Both the position numbers and the translations under genes were made by a program. The notes under the pieces were generated by a model, which was given only the letters and a program-made list of their open reading frames with translations, was not told the DNA's origin and did no database searches. 64,000 bases of DNA from Waterburya agarophytonicola KI4 (GTDB lineage: Bacteria; Cyanobacteriota; Cyanobacteriia; Cyanobacteriales; Xenococcaceae), in the NCBI RefSeq assembly GCF_020640915.1, contig NZ_JADWDC010000005.1:62001-126000 (forward strand), read 5' to 3'. This document shows positions 9,201-16,747 of the stretch, in pieces. The first letter of the stretch is position 1. Every line of letters starts with the position of its first letter.

Positions 9201-12200
9201 ATCGCCACTAGATACTCGCGCTAGAACGTTATTAATGGAATTGTTACTAATAACAAAGTTGGCAGTTTGATCTGTTTGAGGTAAATCAAAGCGAGAGAAA
9301 CTATGAAAGAGATTTTGATTTTCTGGATCGCTGGAAGTCAAGCCACCAGTCAGATCAAAAGTAACGCCATCTTCTTGGGCGGTAACAACCGAACCCGTAT
9401 CGTCATTAGCTGCGACAATGGGTAATTCTCCTTCAACGGTTGGGGAAACTACGGGAGGAACTACAGGAGGTTGATCTGTAGTTAAAATTGCGATCGTATT
9501 ACCAGTTGAAGTAAAACTATTGGGAAAAGGAGTAACAGTATTAACGTTTTCGGAAGTAATAATATTTCCTGTCGTACCGTTAATAGTTGCATCGCCAACC
9601 GTAAATTCGGTTCTGGGATTGGTATTACCACCACCGTGTTCGATAGTTACATTTGTTCCTCTGATGCTGGTGCTTGTTCCAGGAATAGTCCCACTAGTAG
9701 TAAATAAACCTTGAGTATTATTGCTCGTTCCGTTGACATCAATATTAATATCTCCGTTACCATCAATAGAACCAGTTGCGATCGCATTGGGAGAAGTTAA
9801 GCTAATGTTTCCTGCTGCTGATTCGTTAGCAACTGCATTAATAGCATTGGTGGAGATCGCACCATTGGCAGAAGTTATTTCTACATCACCAGAAGAATTA
9901 ATATCTGCATTTACATTGATATCATTACCTGCATTTAACACCAATCCAGACGACTCAATATTATTATTAACTGCGATCGTGCCATTGGGTTGTGGAGATT
10001 GTAGAATTAATCTAGTGTTGAAATTGAGATCGTTAGCAATTGTTATAGTACCGCTACTATCGTTTCTGCCAAAGGTAATAACATCAAAATCACCTTGAAT
10101 GGCAGCAATATCTTCAATAGTAAAATCGAGACTGTCAGGATTTTCAGAAGTACCTGCGATCGCAATATTTAATTCCGAAGTATCTGGCTGGATAAATATG
10201 TTGTTTCCGCCCAGCAAAGCAACCCCACCATTGGTACTAGAACTAGTTTGTAGATCTATTTCATCTGCTGTTAGGGTAATGTTACCCGATCCCGCATTAA
10301 TAGCCGTAGTATTAATGCCGTTATTATCATCAACATCTCCGCCTTGAATGGCAATACCAGCAAAATTATTAGTTCTACCAGTGAGGGTGATATCCCCTCC
10401 AGCAGAATTAATTACAGATTCGCTACTGCGAGGAGAACTTATAGATATACCTTCCTCTCCATTACTCGTGCCAGTGAGGGTAATATTTCCTCCTCCCGAA
10501 TTAATTTGACTGTCAATAATTTTTATGCCTTCATTATCATCAGCAGTCGTACCAGTTAGGGTAATATTTCCTCCCTCGGAAATAATATCGCTGTCATTGA
10601 TTTCCATTCCCTCACTGTTACCAACAGTACCGAAATGATTGCCAGTCAGATCGATATTGCCACCGCCAGAATTAATTAAGCTAGCATTATAGACACCCAA
10701 CTCATCTTTACTAGTAATAATTACATTGCCACCACCAGTAACGAAAGAGAAAGGGAAATTAGCTTGAAATTCGCCAATATTATTATTATCGCGATCGCCT
10801 GTTAAAGTAAGATTTAATGAGTCTGGTGTAGTAGGATCGCTATCGGTTATTTCTAATCTGTCTGTTACTTCGTCAAAGTCGGCCGTCGGATCTCCTAAAT
10901 TAATACTATTATCCGCTTCAATATTTAAACTACTATTACCCGCACCATTGAAATTAAGATCGGCTTCTGGTGCAAAAGTAACGTCGCCATCGTCTAGGGT
11001 GCTTTCAATCGGATCGAGTCGATTTTGGGCAATGATGTTTATATTGCGATCGCCCGTACCTAATTCTATCGGTGCATTAAAGTTAAGATCGTTACCCTGT
11101 AAAGTAATATCTTCACCGTTTTGTCCTACAGATAATCCAGTGTTATAAGTCTGATCTCTGGTAGTAGTTACATTACCATTTAGAGAAGTAGTTCCCGTAC
11201 CGTTAGTCGTTAAACGATCGACATTGACAGTACCGCCTAAAATAATATCTCCTACTCCAGCAGTCAGATCCAGACTACCAGTACTAGCATCGCTGACATC
11301 TATCGTTCCTTGAATATCGATATTTGCGCCATCAAATCCTTCATCGGTAGTATTGAGGCTGCTATTTCCTGCCACGATTACATTATCGTCAATAATATTA
11401 ATCGGTTGTCCTTGAGTAGTAACATTACCGTTGAGAGTAGTCGAACCAATACTAATGCTGTTGAGATCGACACTGGCGTTATCTCTTCCTTCGATGTTGC
11501 CATTAACTACAATATTTCCCGACTGGAAAGTTACAGGATCTAGGAAAACCGCATTACCATTATTTACTGTCAGGGTGCTGGTGTCGTCTTCAATAGTTTG
11601 CCCGATAATTATCGAAGAGAAACCATCACTTAGGGCATTGAGATCTTCATTGCTAAGATCTAGACTATCAGGATTGTCTTCAGTAGCGTTAACAACTACA
11701 TTTTGACCTGAAGATCTTTTTTGAATCGTTAGAGTATTTTCCAATCCGCTAACTGCATCAGTTGTAGGAGGGAGATCTATTTCATCGCCAGTTAAAGTAA
11801 TTTCTCCGCCAAACACTTGCGTACCCTGAAGGGATATATTATTCGCTTCTAAATTAATTTCTCCTTCCGTACCTGTTTGAGTGACAACACTACCAGTAAC
11901 AGTTAAATTGTTTCCCGAAGTAACGTTGATATTTCCCGAATTAGAAATTCCTCCTGCATCCAAACGACTGAGAATAGTATCATCTCCTGCATTCAGAGTA
12001 ATATTTCCTGCCGTTTCGCCACCAGAGTCTAAGCCTAAGATGCCATTGGCAATAATATTACCTCCAGCAGTTAAATCTATATCGCCACCGTTACTACCAG
12101 TACCGCTAGATAGCGCGCTAATATTTTGACCATCACCATCGTTGTCAACAATATTGATATCTCCACCAGCAGCAAGATCTACCGAACCTGCATCGAAGCC

Positions 12201-14150
12201 ACTGCTATTAGAAATAGCAATATCTCCCAAAATATCGATATTGTTATTAGCCCGCATTAATACCGAACCAGAATTACCATTATCAGCAATAGTAAAAATA
12301 TCAGTTAAAAATGAATCGCCGATGCTAATATCATTTCGAGAGTCAATAAAGATCGAACCGCTATTCCCAGTAAATGTCGGAGGATCGCTACTATCGCTAG
12401 TACGAATATTAGCAGTGGTAATATCTCCTCCCGATAAAGTAGTGTTAGGAAAATATTGATTAGTTAATAATAAAACTCCATCAGCAGCTTGGAAAGAAAT
12501 ATCGCTAACAATAATATCTGCATTGGTAGCATCATTAAGAGTTGAAGGAGGAATCGAGAAATCGCTTTCATCAGCTACAGAATTGCTTATTAACCCTCCT
12601 GGTACTTGACTCCAATCAATACCAGCACGTAAATCTAAAGTAGGTTGACTGTCTCCTGCGATCTCAACTTGGGTAGTACCATCGGAAAGAGTAACTGTTT
12701 CAGTAATCGAGTTAACCGTATCGGGGTTGGTAATAATCACATCCCCTGTAATATTAATTTGTCCCCCTGCCAAAATATGTAAAGATGCTCCTGTATAGTC
12801 TTGGAGAAAGACATCTCCTAAAGATCTAACAACAGGATCGAAAGGACTAAATAAATTACCTGGAGTACCATCCAATTGTTCGATGCGGAAGTCTCCCCCA
12901 GCAGTATAACGAGCGTCGCCATCTACTGTATTATTAGAGCGTAGAGTCATCTCTCCCCCCGAAAATAAACCGCTATCAGGGTTATTTAAGGCAAATACAT
13001 CAATTTTTTGATCGCCTTGAAGAGTTAATTCGTCTCCTGCTTGGGCAATAAAAGGATTGTTTTCGCTATCTCTTGCTAGGACGGTATTGTTGGCTTGTAT
13101 ATTAAGATCGTCAGTGGCGATTATTTCGCTTTCAACGAGGGAAATATTGTTATCTGCCTCAAGAGTAATATTTTCTCCTGTAATATCTTTGGCTACTGTA
13201 TCTCCAGATTCGATAGTAGTTTCAGAATTAGCAACGGTAACCTTATCATTAGCTGCGACTTCTACCCCCGTATCTACTTCTACGGGCAAACCCCGCAAGA
13301 GATTGGGTAAGTCGGTAACTTTAACGGGCAATTGTTCTCCAGAATTGTCGGTGGGTACGGCTACCTCTAGGTTTAGTATTTGTCCTTCTTGAGAAATACG
13401 GATGCGGTTTGTTCCTGGTACTGCGGCGACGGTAATATTGCCTCCTGGGGCTTTAATCGTACCAGTATTGATTACATTTCCCCCAGTTAGAGATATATTA
13501 TGTCCTTTGGCTATTTCTAAATTACCTGCATTAATAATCGTTCCTGCATCTGTCTCTGAAAAGTTAAAACTGTTGGGGTTTCCTTCCAGATTGAGATAGT
13601 CGTTTGCCCCTACTGCATTAAAGAAACCATCCCCAATACCGATACCCGTAGCGGTGGTAGCAGCAAAGTCACCAGGAACGTTTAAACTGGCATTGTTGCC
13701 AAAGACAATTCCCGATGGATTCATTAGATAGAGGTTGGAATTGCCCCCCGTAACTTCGATTAAACCATTGATAATAGAAGGATTTCCGCCGTTAATTCTG
13801 CCGAGAATATTTTGGATATTGGGATCGGAGAGAAAGTTAGCAATTTGTCCCGCATCCAAACCAAATTCTTGGAAGGAATGAAAGAGGTTTTTGCCATCTT
13901 TTGATAGTGTCCCCCCATCAATATTAAAACTATTACCATCTTCGGTAATCACAGTCATTGTCCCGTCGTTATTCGGTACGATCTGCTGTGCTTGGGCGGG
14001 TGCAATTGCTAATGCGAGAGTGAAAGGAATACTCGCCAAAAACATTGCTGCTTTAGAGAGTAAATTAAATTTTCTTCGTTCTTGTTGAATTCGAGTTTTA
14101 GCAGATTGAAAATTAAAACGAATATATTTAGGTTCAATATTTCTAGACAT
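6282..14150 (-). CDS. giant TPS exoprotein: two haemagglutinin TPS domains, beta-helix, C-terminal CHAT protease domain
   Basis: A 2622-residue exoprotein. Residues 1-54 are an extended signal peptide ending in APAQA. A TPS/filamentous-haemagglutinin domain follows at about 55-215 (NLFHSF, NPSGIVFG). Next comes a long parallel beta-helix rich in N, G, S and T, with clear repeats of the type GGGNITLTG at about 1150-1300. After a Pro-rich linker, a second complete TPS domain lies at about 1575-1735 (NLFHSF, NPAGVIFG). More beta-helix leads to a CHAT domain from about 2220 to the end. It has the caspase-like dyad H2463 in HLSTHADF and C2506 in VISACRSA, and the typical end PYFWAPFTIIGSPW. I see only three cysteines, the other two just before CHAT. 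Transporter gene tpsB2 lies 113 bases upstream on the same strand. It probably exports this protein across the outer membrane. The secretion class and CHAT domain are clear; the protease target is unknown. Confidence 0.9.
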   Translation of the reverse strand: MSRNIEPKYIRFNFQSAKTRIQQERRKFNLLSKAAMFLASIPFTLALAIAPAQAQQIVPNNDGTMTVITEDGNSFNIDGGTLSKDGKNLFHSFQEFGLDAGQIANFLSDPNIQNILGRINGGNPSIINGLIEVTGGNSNLYLMNPSGIVFGNNASLNVPGDFAATTATGIGIGDGFFNAVGANDYLNLEGNPNSFNFSETDAGTIINAGNLEIAKGHNISLTGGNVINTGTIKAPGGNITVAAVPGTNRIRISQEGQILNLEVAVPTDNSGEQLPVKVTDLPNLLRGLPVEVDTGVEVAANDKVTVANSETTIESGDTVAKDITGENITLEADNNISLVESEIIATDDLNIQANNTVLARDSENNPFIAQAGDELTLQGDQKIDVFALNNPDSGLFSGGEMTLRSNNTVDGDARYTAGGDFRIEQLDGTPGNLFSPFDPVVRSLGDVFLQDYTGASLHILAGGQINITGDVIITNPDTVNSITETVTLSDGTTQVEIAGDSQPTLDLRAGIDWSQVPGGLISNSVADESDFSIPPSTLNDATNADIIVSDISFQAADGVLLLTNQYFPNTTLSGGDITTANIRTSDSSDPPTFTGNSGSIFIDSRNDISIGDSFLTDIFTIADNGNSGSVLMRANNNIDILGDIAISNSSGFDAGSVDLAAGGDINIVDNDGDGQNISALSSGTGSNGGDIDLTAGGNIIANGILGLDSGGETAGNITLNAGDDTILSRLDAGGISNSGNINVTSGNNLTVTGSVVTQTGTEGEINLEANNISLQGTQVFGGEITLTGDEIDLPPTTDAVSGLENTLTIQKRSSGQNVVVNATEDNPDSLDLSNEDLNALSDGFSSIIIGQTIEDDTSTLTVNNGNAVFLDPVTFQSGNIVVNGNIEGRDNASVDLNSISIGSTTLNGNVTTQGQPINIIDDNVIVAGNSSLNTTDEGFDGANIDIQGTIDVSDASTGSLDLTAGVGDIILGGTVNVDRLTTNGTGTTSLNGNVTTTRDQTYNTGLSVGQNGEDITLQGNDLNFNAPIELGTGDRNINIIAQNRLDPIESTLDDGDVTFAPEADLNFNGAGNSSLNIEADNSINLGDPTADFDEVTDRLEITDSDPTTPDSLNLTLTGDRDNNNIGEFQANFPFSFVTGGGNVIITSKDELGVYNASLINSGGGNIDLTGNHFGTVGNSEGMEINDSDIISEGGNITLTGTTADDNEGIKIIDSQINSGGGNITLTGTSNGEEGISISSPRSSESVINSAGGDITLTGRTNNFAGIAIQGGDVDDNNGINTTAINAGSGNITLTADEIDLQTSSSTNGGVALLGGNNIFIQPDTSELNIAIAGTSENPDSLDFTIEDIAAIQGDFDVITFGRNDSSGTITIANDLNFNTRLILQSPQPNGTIAVNNNIESSGLVLNAGNDINVNADINSSGDVEITSANGAISTNAINAVANESAAGNISLTSPNAIATGSIDGNGDINIDVNGTSNNTQGLFTTSGTIPGTSTSIRGTNVTIEHGGGNTNPRTEFTVGDATINGTTGNIITSENVNTVTPFPNSFTSTGNTIAILTTDQPPVVPPVVSPTVEGELPIVAANDDTGSVVTAQEDGVTFDLTGGLTSSDPENQNLFHSFSRFDLPQTDQTANFVISNNSINNVLARVSSGDASEINGAIQITGDGNLNLFLINPAGVIFGEQASLNVPADFSVTTVTTANGIGFSEGWFSASGDFSPLNGNPTRIAVTENGAGTIINLADNSVTNAEGVEDLPNDFDLEIPENEAIGAGEITFEGVVETEGNNITAVAENNLNLNSIDSSSEEGEGGDIAIISTNGAIDVSSPLGIYSYTANGDGGDVTLYAKNNIRIIGVASGSSESDGGNIQITSVEGGIDATQEIIIDSDDDGLAETLDLGIFVSGGREKGGDITLKAAQDITTGYIYSGSFGEIDSEVDSESFQGGNVFLQSTRGNIDTSKGVNQAYIDGVVTIANNSPDINPEGTDLTLEPSNIAERLLFDLPQEIRNNADFNLTDTILSGISSFSINNSGAISLTTSTDNRDIVASTINAESNEGDGGDINVTTQRFFRATEQFISLISTLSFEEENEAEETESTSPNPNVSISTLSPDGSSGDIIIRHGGDGETPFTIGNAEVNGTEGNIYSNSFPFSIGDSFLFTEIRSNISIISVDGVRILPTEDDPGEFLSHPPEQQVAVSSSFNPTLNISSIPEAQKTLMKIAEEAAQKPALAYVNFSPAKLNANETAEDSFLNSESCRTAEYQASLGIKQVDTAPSLCIAPQPSDRLELLVITSEGEPIYVPVDVTREEVEKVAEKLYRQVSRPTGRYYKAPAKQMYEWLIGTIENQLEEREIDNLLFIMPPKLRSLPIAALYDAKTDLFLAQKSFNVGFAPSLNLMNTTYRNIQDSAVLAFGASDFESDENQSALPAVEIELSTIKKLRGGKSIMNENFTFDNLKENLGDRRPAIVHLSTHADFNPKDIEDIYIQLYNRKLTLDELKELKLNDPVVDLMVISACRSAFGDNEAELGFGGLAVKAGVKTAIGSLWYVGDTSTSGLMSEFYHQLKTAPTKAEALRKAQQAVIEQQVKSGEDEITTTWGTIPLPEKLQNENNENADWSHPYFWAPFTIIGSPW

Positions 14151-14187
14151 AATTTTAATTAATAAATAATTGATAAGCGATCTTTGT

Positions 14188-14244
14188 GGCGGGCAATAAA
14201 GGGTTGTTAGTTTATTACCAACAAATTTATTTGCCTTCCCCGCC
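14188..14244 (-). promoter_or_regulatory. hairpin in the spacer between transporter 2 and the CHAT exoprotein
   Basis: The 113-base gap between the two genes can fold on the coding strand. An outer stem pairs GGCGGG with CCCGCC (plus coordinates 14239-14244 and 14188-14193). An inner stem pairs TTGTTGGT with ACTAACAA (14217-14224 and 14204-14211) around a five-base loop. There is no U-run after it, so a simple terminator is unlikely. An mRNA processing site, or a brake that sets the ratio of transporter to exoprotein, would fit. Confidence 0.45.
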
Positions 14245-14263
14245 CGACAATTAGGTAACTGAT

Positions 14264-15997
14264 TTAGAAGCTATAACCCGCACTAAAATGCCAACCATCA
14301 TCTTGAATATCGTCACCGCGATCGCTAAGATCGATGAGAGGCGGTGCGTAATCTAAACGCATATTTAAGTTCTCGATGGGTTGCAGCAGTAAACCCAAAC
14401 CCGCACCTGCAATGAATTGTCCGTCGGGGATTTGGTTGGGATTGCCGATTGTTTGCCAGACATAGGCGAGATCTGCAAAGGGTGCGATGACAAATACAGA
14501 ATCACCATTACTATTACGCGCTACAGTCAGGCGATCTTCAACGGAAAAACGTATTCCTTGATCGCCAGAACGGACATTTTGTCGATAACCCCGTACCGAT
14601 TGACCCCCACCAATACTAAACTGTTCCGAGGGTAGTAAAGTATTGGGAGTTGCTTGTAAGTCTGCTTGGAAAATTAGAAAGTTGCTATTGTTAATTACTT
14701 GAAGACGTTGTAGTTGAGTTAAAAAGCTAATAAACTTACCATCAGGAATGGGAGAATCGTTTTCTGTCGCCCCAAAAAGCCCTGTTCCCCAACGCAATCG
14801 CGATCGCCATCCCCAAGCACCAGCGGTATCTCTTTTGGTGTATTCATAGCCTAAATGGAAGACGCTAGTACGGCTTACTCCATCTTCATCGGGACCAAAA
14901 CCAAAGGGTGTCGCGCCTTGAAAAGTAAAGGTTTGTCCGTCTTGATAGTCAAAGCCAACTGATATGGCTGATTCTATTACAGGAGTGCGGACTACTGGCT
15001 GTCTGTAGGTTAGAGAATATCTTTCTGATTCTCCTTGAATATCTAGCTGTTCTAATTCTCCTTGAATCACCTCATTGCGATTGATGCCAATATTTGCTTG
15101 TATTGTGCCATTCATGGCATTGATGGGTACTCGATAGCCAAAATCTAGGCCGTAAGTAGCAAAGTTTTCTAGTCTGGGGCTATATCCAACAGAAATTTCG
15201 TCTCCTAAACCAGTCAGGTTGCGATAGGCTAAACCCATTCCAAAACGCTCACCCCCGACACTAGGAGGGGAAAAGTTATCAAAACCCACGCTACCAGAAA
15301 TACGCGTAGCTTCTGTTACGGTAACTTTTAATTGGGTCTGATTTTTGACTTTTCCTGGTTGTAAGGTTGCTTCTATATTATTAAATAAAGGATCGTCTTT
15401 TAACAGTCTGAGTTGGTCTTCGAGTTTTTTGGTATTTAAAGGATTGGTAGCTAATTCTAGACGCGATCGCACGTAATTTTGCAGTCTTTTTGTTCCTTCT
15501 ACTACAACATCGACTTTTCCTTCATCAACTACAATTCGGGCAATGTTACCTGGATTATCTATTATGGGTATGGCTCGCGAATTGATATAGCCCTTATCGA
15601 TATAAATTTTAGTTATTTGTCGGGCAACTTCTTGTAATTCTTCTTCTGCGATCAAAGCTTTATTTGATGGCTTGAGGGTAATTATTTTTTGGGGACAAAA
15701 TGTTGTCGGGGAAGCTGCATTTAGAGATTCTTGAGGATTTGTTTGCTTGCTGGTTTTACTATCGATCTTAAAATCGGGTAGAACTTTTTTTATTTCTGTT
15801 GGTGTTAAATTTGTCGTGCAGAAAATCTCAATTGATTTAAAATTATTTATCGAACTTTCTATTGGTTCTTTAGATGTATCTGTCGTTTGAGCAATTATAC
15901 TTGTCGAATAAAAGGCATTAATACTTAGAAAAAGGACCGTTAGAAAAAACAATTTTGTTTTTCCTAAACTTAAAAATCTCAAACAAATATACAACAT
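14264..15997 (-). CDS. two-partner secretion transporter TpsB2 (ShlB/FhaC/HecB family)
   Basis: A 577-residue outer-membrane transporter. A hydrophobic signal peptide (KLFFLTVLFLSINAF to IIAQ, about residues 12-38) is followed by a linker of about 85 residues. The first POTRA domain is about residues 115-165, with YIDKGYINSRAI. The second runs from about 167 to 230 (RLQNYVRSRLELATN, NTKKLEDQL). The C-terminal half is a beta-barrel, with FSIGGGQSVRGYRQN containing the conserved VRGY motif, and ends in FSAGYSF. TpsB proteins recognise the N-terminal TPS domain of their partner through the POTRA domains and pass it through the barrel. The partner is most likely the CHAT exoprotein directly downstream. 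The ATG at 15997 (after AAGAG) is preferred over the TTG one codon earlier. The upstream 0.75-kb spacer should hold its promoter. Confidence 0.92.
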   Translation of the reverse strand: MLYICLRFLSLGKTKLFFLTVLFLSINAFYSTSIIAQTTDTSKEPIESSINNFKSIEIFCTTNLTPTEIKKVLPDFKIDSKTSKQTNPQESLNAASPTTFCPQKIITLKPSNKALIAEEELQEVARQITKIYIDKGYINSRAIPIIDNPGNIARIVVDEGKVDVVVEGTKRLQNYVRSRLELATNPLNTKKLEDQLRLLKDDPLFNNIEATLQPGKVKNQTQLKVTVTEATRISGSVGFDNFSPPSVGGERFGMGLAYRNLTGLGDEISVGYSPRLENFATYGLDFGYRVPINAMNGTIQANIGINRNEVIQGELEQLDIQGESERYSLTYRQPVVRTPVIESAISVGFDYQDGQTFTFQGATPFGFGPDEDGVSRTSVFHLGYEYTKRDTAGAWGWRSRLRWGTGLFGATENDSPIPDGKFISFLTQLQRLQVINNSNFLIFQADLQATPNTLLPSEQFSIGGGQSVRGYRQNVRSGDQGIRFSVEDRLTVARNSNGDSVFVIAPFADLAYVWQTIGNPNQIPDGQFIAGAGLGLLLQPIENLNMRLDYAPPLIDLSDRGDDIQDDGWHFSAGYSF

Positions 15998-16747
15998 CAA
16001 TTTCTCTTCAAAAAAATATTTGATATTATTGACAATTTCGATCTATATCAACTAGGTCAAAAAGCTGGAATGCGAGAATAAAATGAATTTTTACGCAATT
16101 TAATCCATTTTGATTATTAAGAAGTCAAAATACCTCTAGGAATACACTTAGATGTCTTACGTAGTTAATTAGACTACTGGTAAAAACACTACTATTATCT
16201 CGATAAATAAATGATAATTATGCTATTTACCATAATTTACGATCTATAAAATTAATGTCTTAGACTGCAAATAAAGAATTATTAATTATTTTAGTTTTTG
16301 TTAAACAATTATTTTTTTATTCGACTTTTTGCATAATGGCTTGTTTGGCTTTTGAATGTTGCGATCGATTATAATTACTCCGTAGAATCACCCTTTTCTT
16401 TGAAGATTATAAGGATTACTTTACAAGCGATATTAGGGGGTGTAATTTCTTTAGCTGGAATTGCTTTGATGTTCGTGCGCTGATGGTTTCGAGATTTCAA
16501 AGTATTCTTGTAGCTTGTCGTGTGAAAAAAAACTTAAATCTTGACTAGCGATCGCTTTTTATGGTATTCTAAAAAAAAATTATCATAATGGAAATATTAG
16601 CCCTCATCAATAAGAGTCACCACTCCCATTATAAAAATAATTTTAACATTAAACGGCGATCGCCGTAAATCCCTAAAATAAAAAATTTTCGCGCCGATCA
16701 AAAACCTTGAAAATAATCAGTTTTCATCATACTACTTATTGCTTAAT
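15998..16747. other. 750-bp AT-rich spacer between the two TPS modules
   Basis: No convincing gene was found. The region should carry the promoter of the tpsB2/CHAT-exoprotein unit and the 3' end of the TPR-CHAT transcript. A perfect 14-bp palindrome ACGGCGATCGCCGT, a HIP1 site extended on both sides, lies at 16653-16666. A plus-strand frame at 16400-16483 could encode a 27-residue hydrophobic peptide from a TTG (residues include LGGVISLAGIALMFVR). It lacks an ATG and may be chance or a remnant. A run of nine A lies near 16572-16580. Confidence 0.5.

Noticed and set aside
10250-10700. Regular GG-rich repeats that at first look like a CRISPR-type array
   Set aside because: The units are imperfect, vary in length, and translate in frame as beta-helix rungs (GGGNITLTG). 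There are no unique spacers between identical repeats.
6500-14100. Many open frames on the plus strand opposite the giant exoprotein gene, for example 8710-9270
   Set aside because: They translate to low-complexity Ser/Val/Pro/Ile-rich strings that mirror the repeated Gly/Asn/Thr codons of the real gene, have no family resemblance and no ribosome binding sites.
16400-16483. 27-residue hydrophobic frame in the spacer between TPS modules
   Set aside because: No ATG, no ribosome binding site and too short to judge; kept only as a note in the spacer entry.
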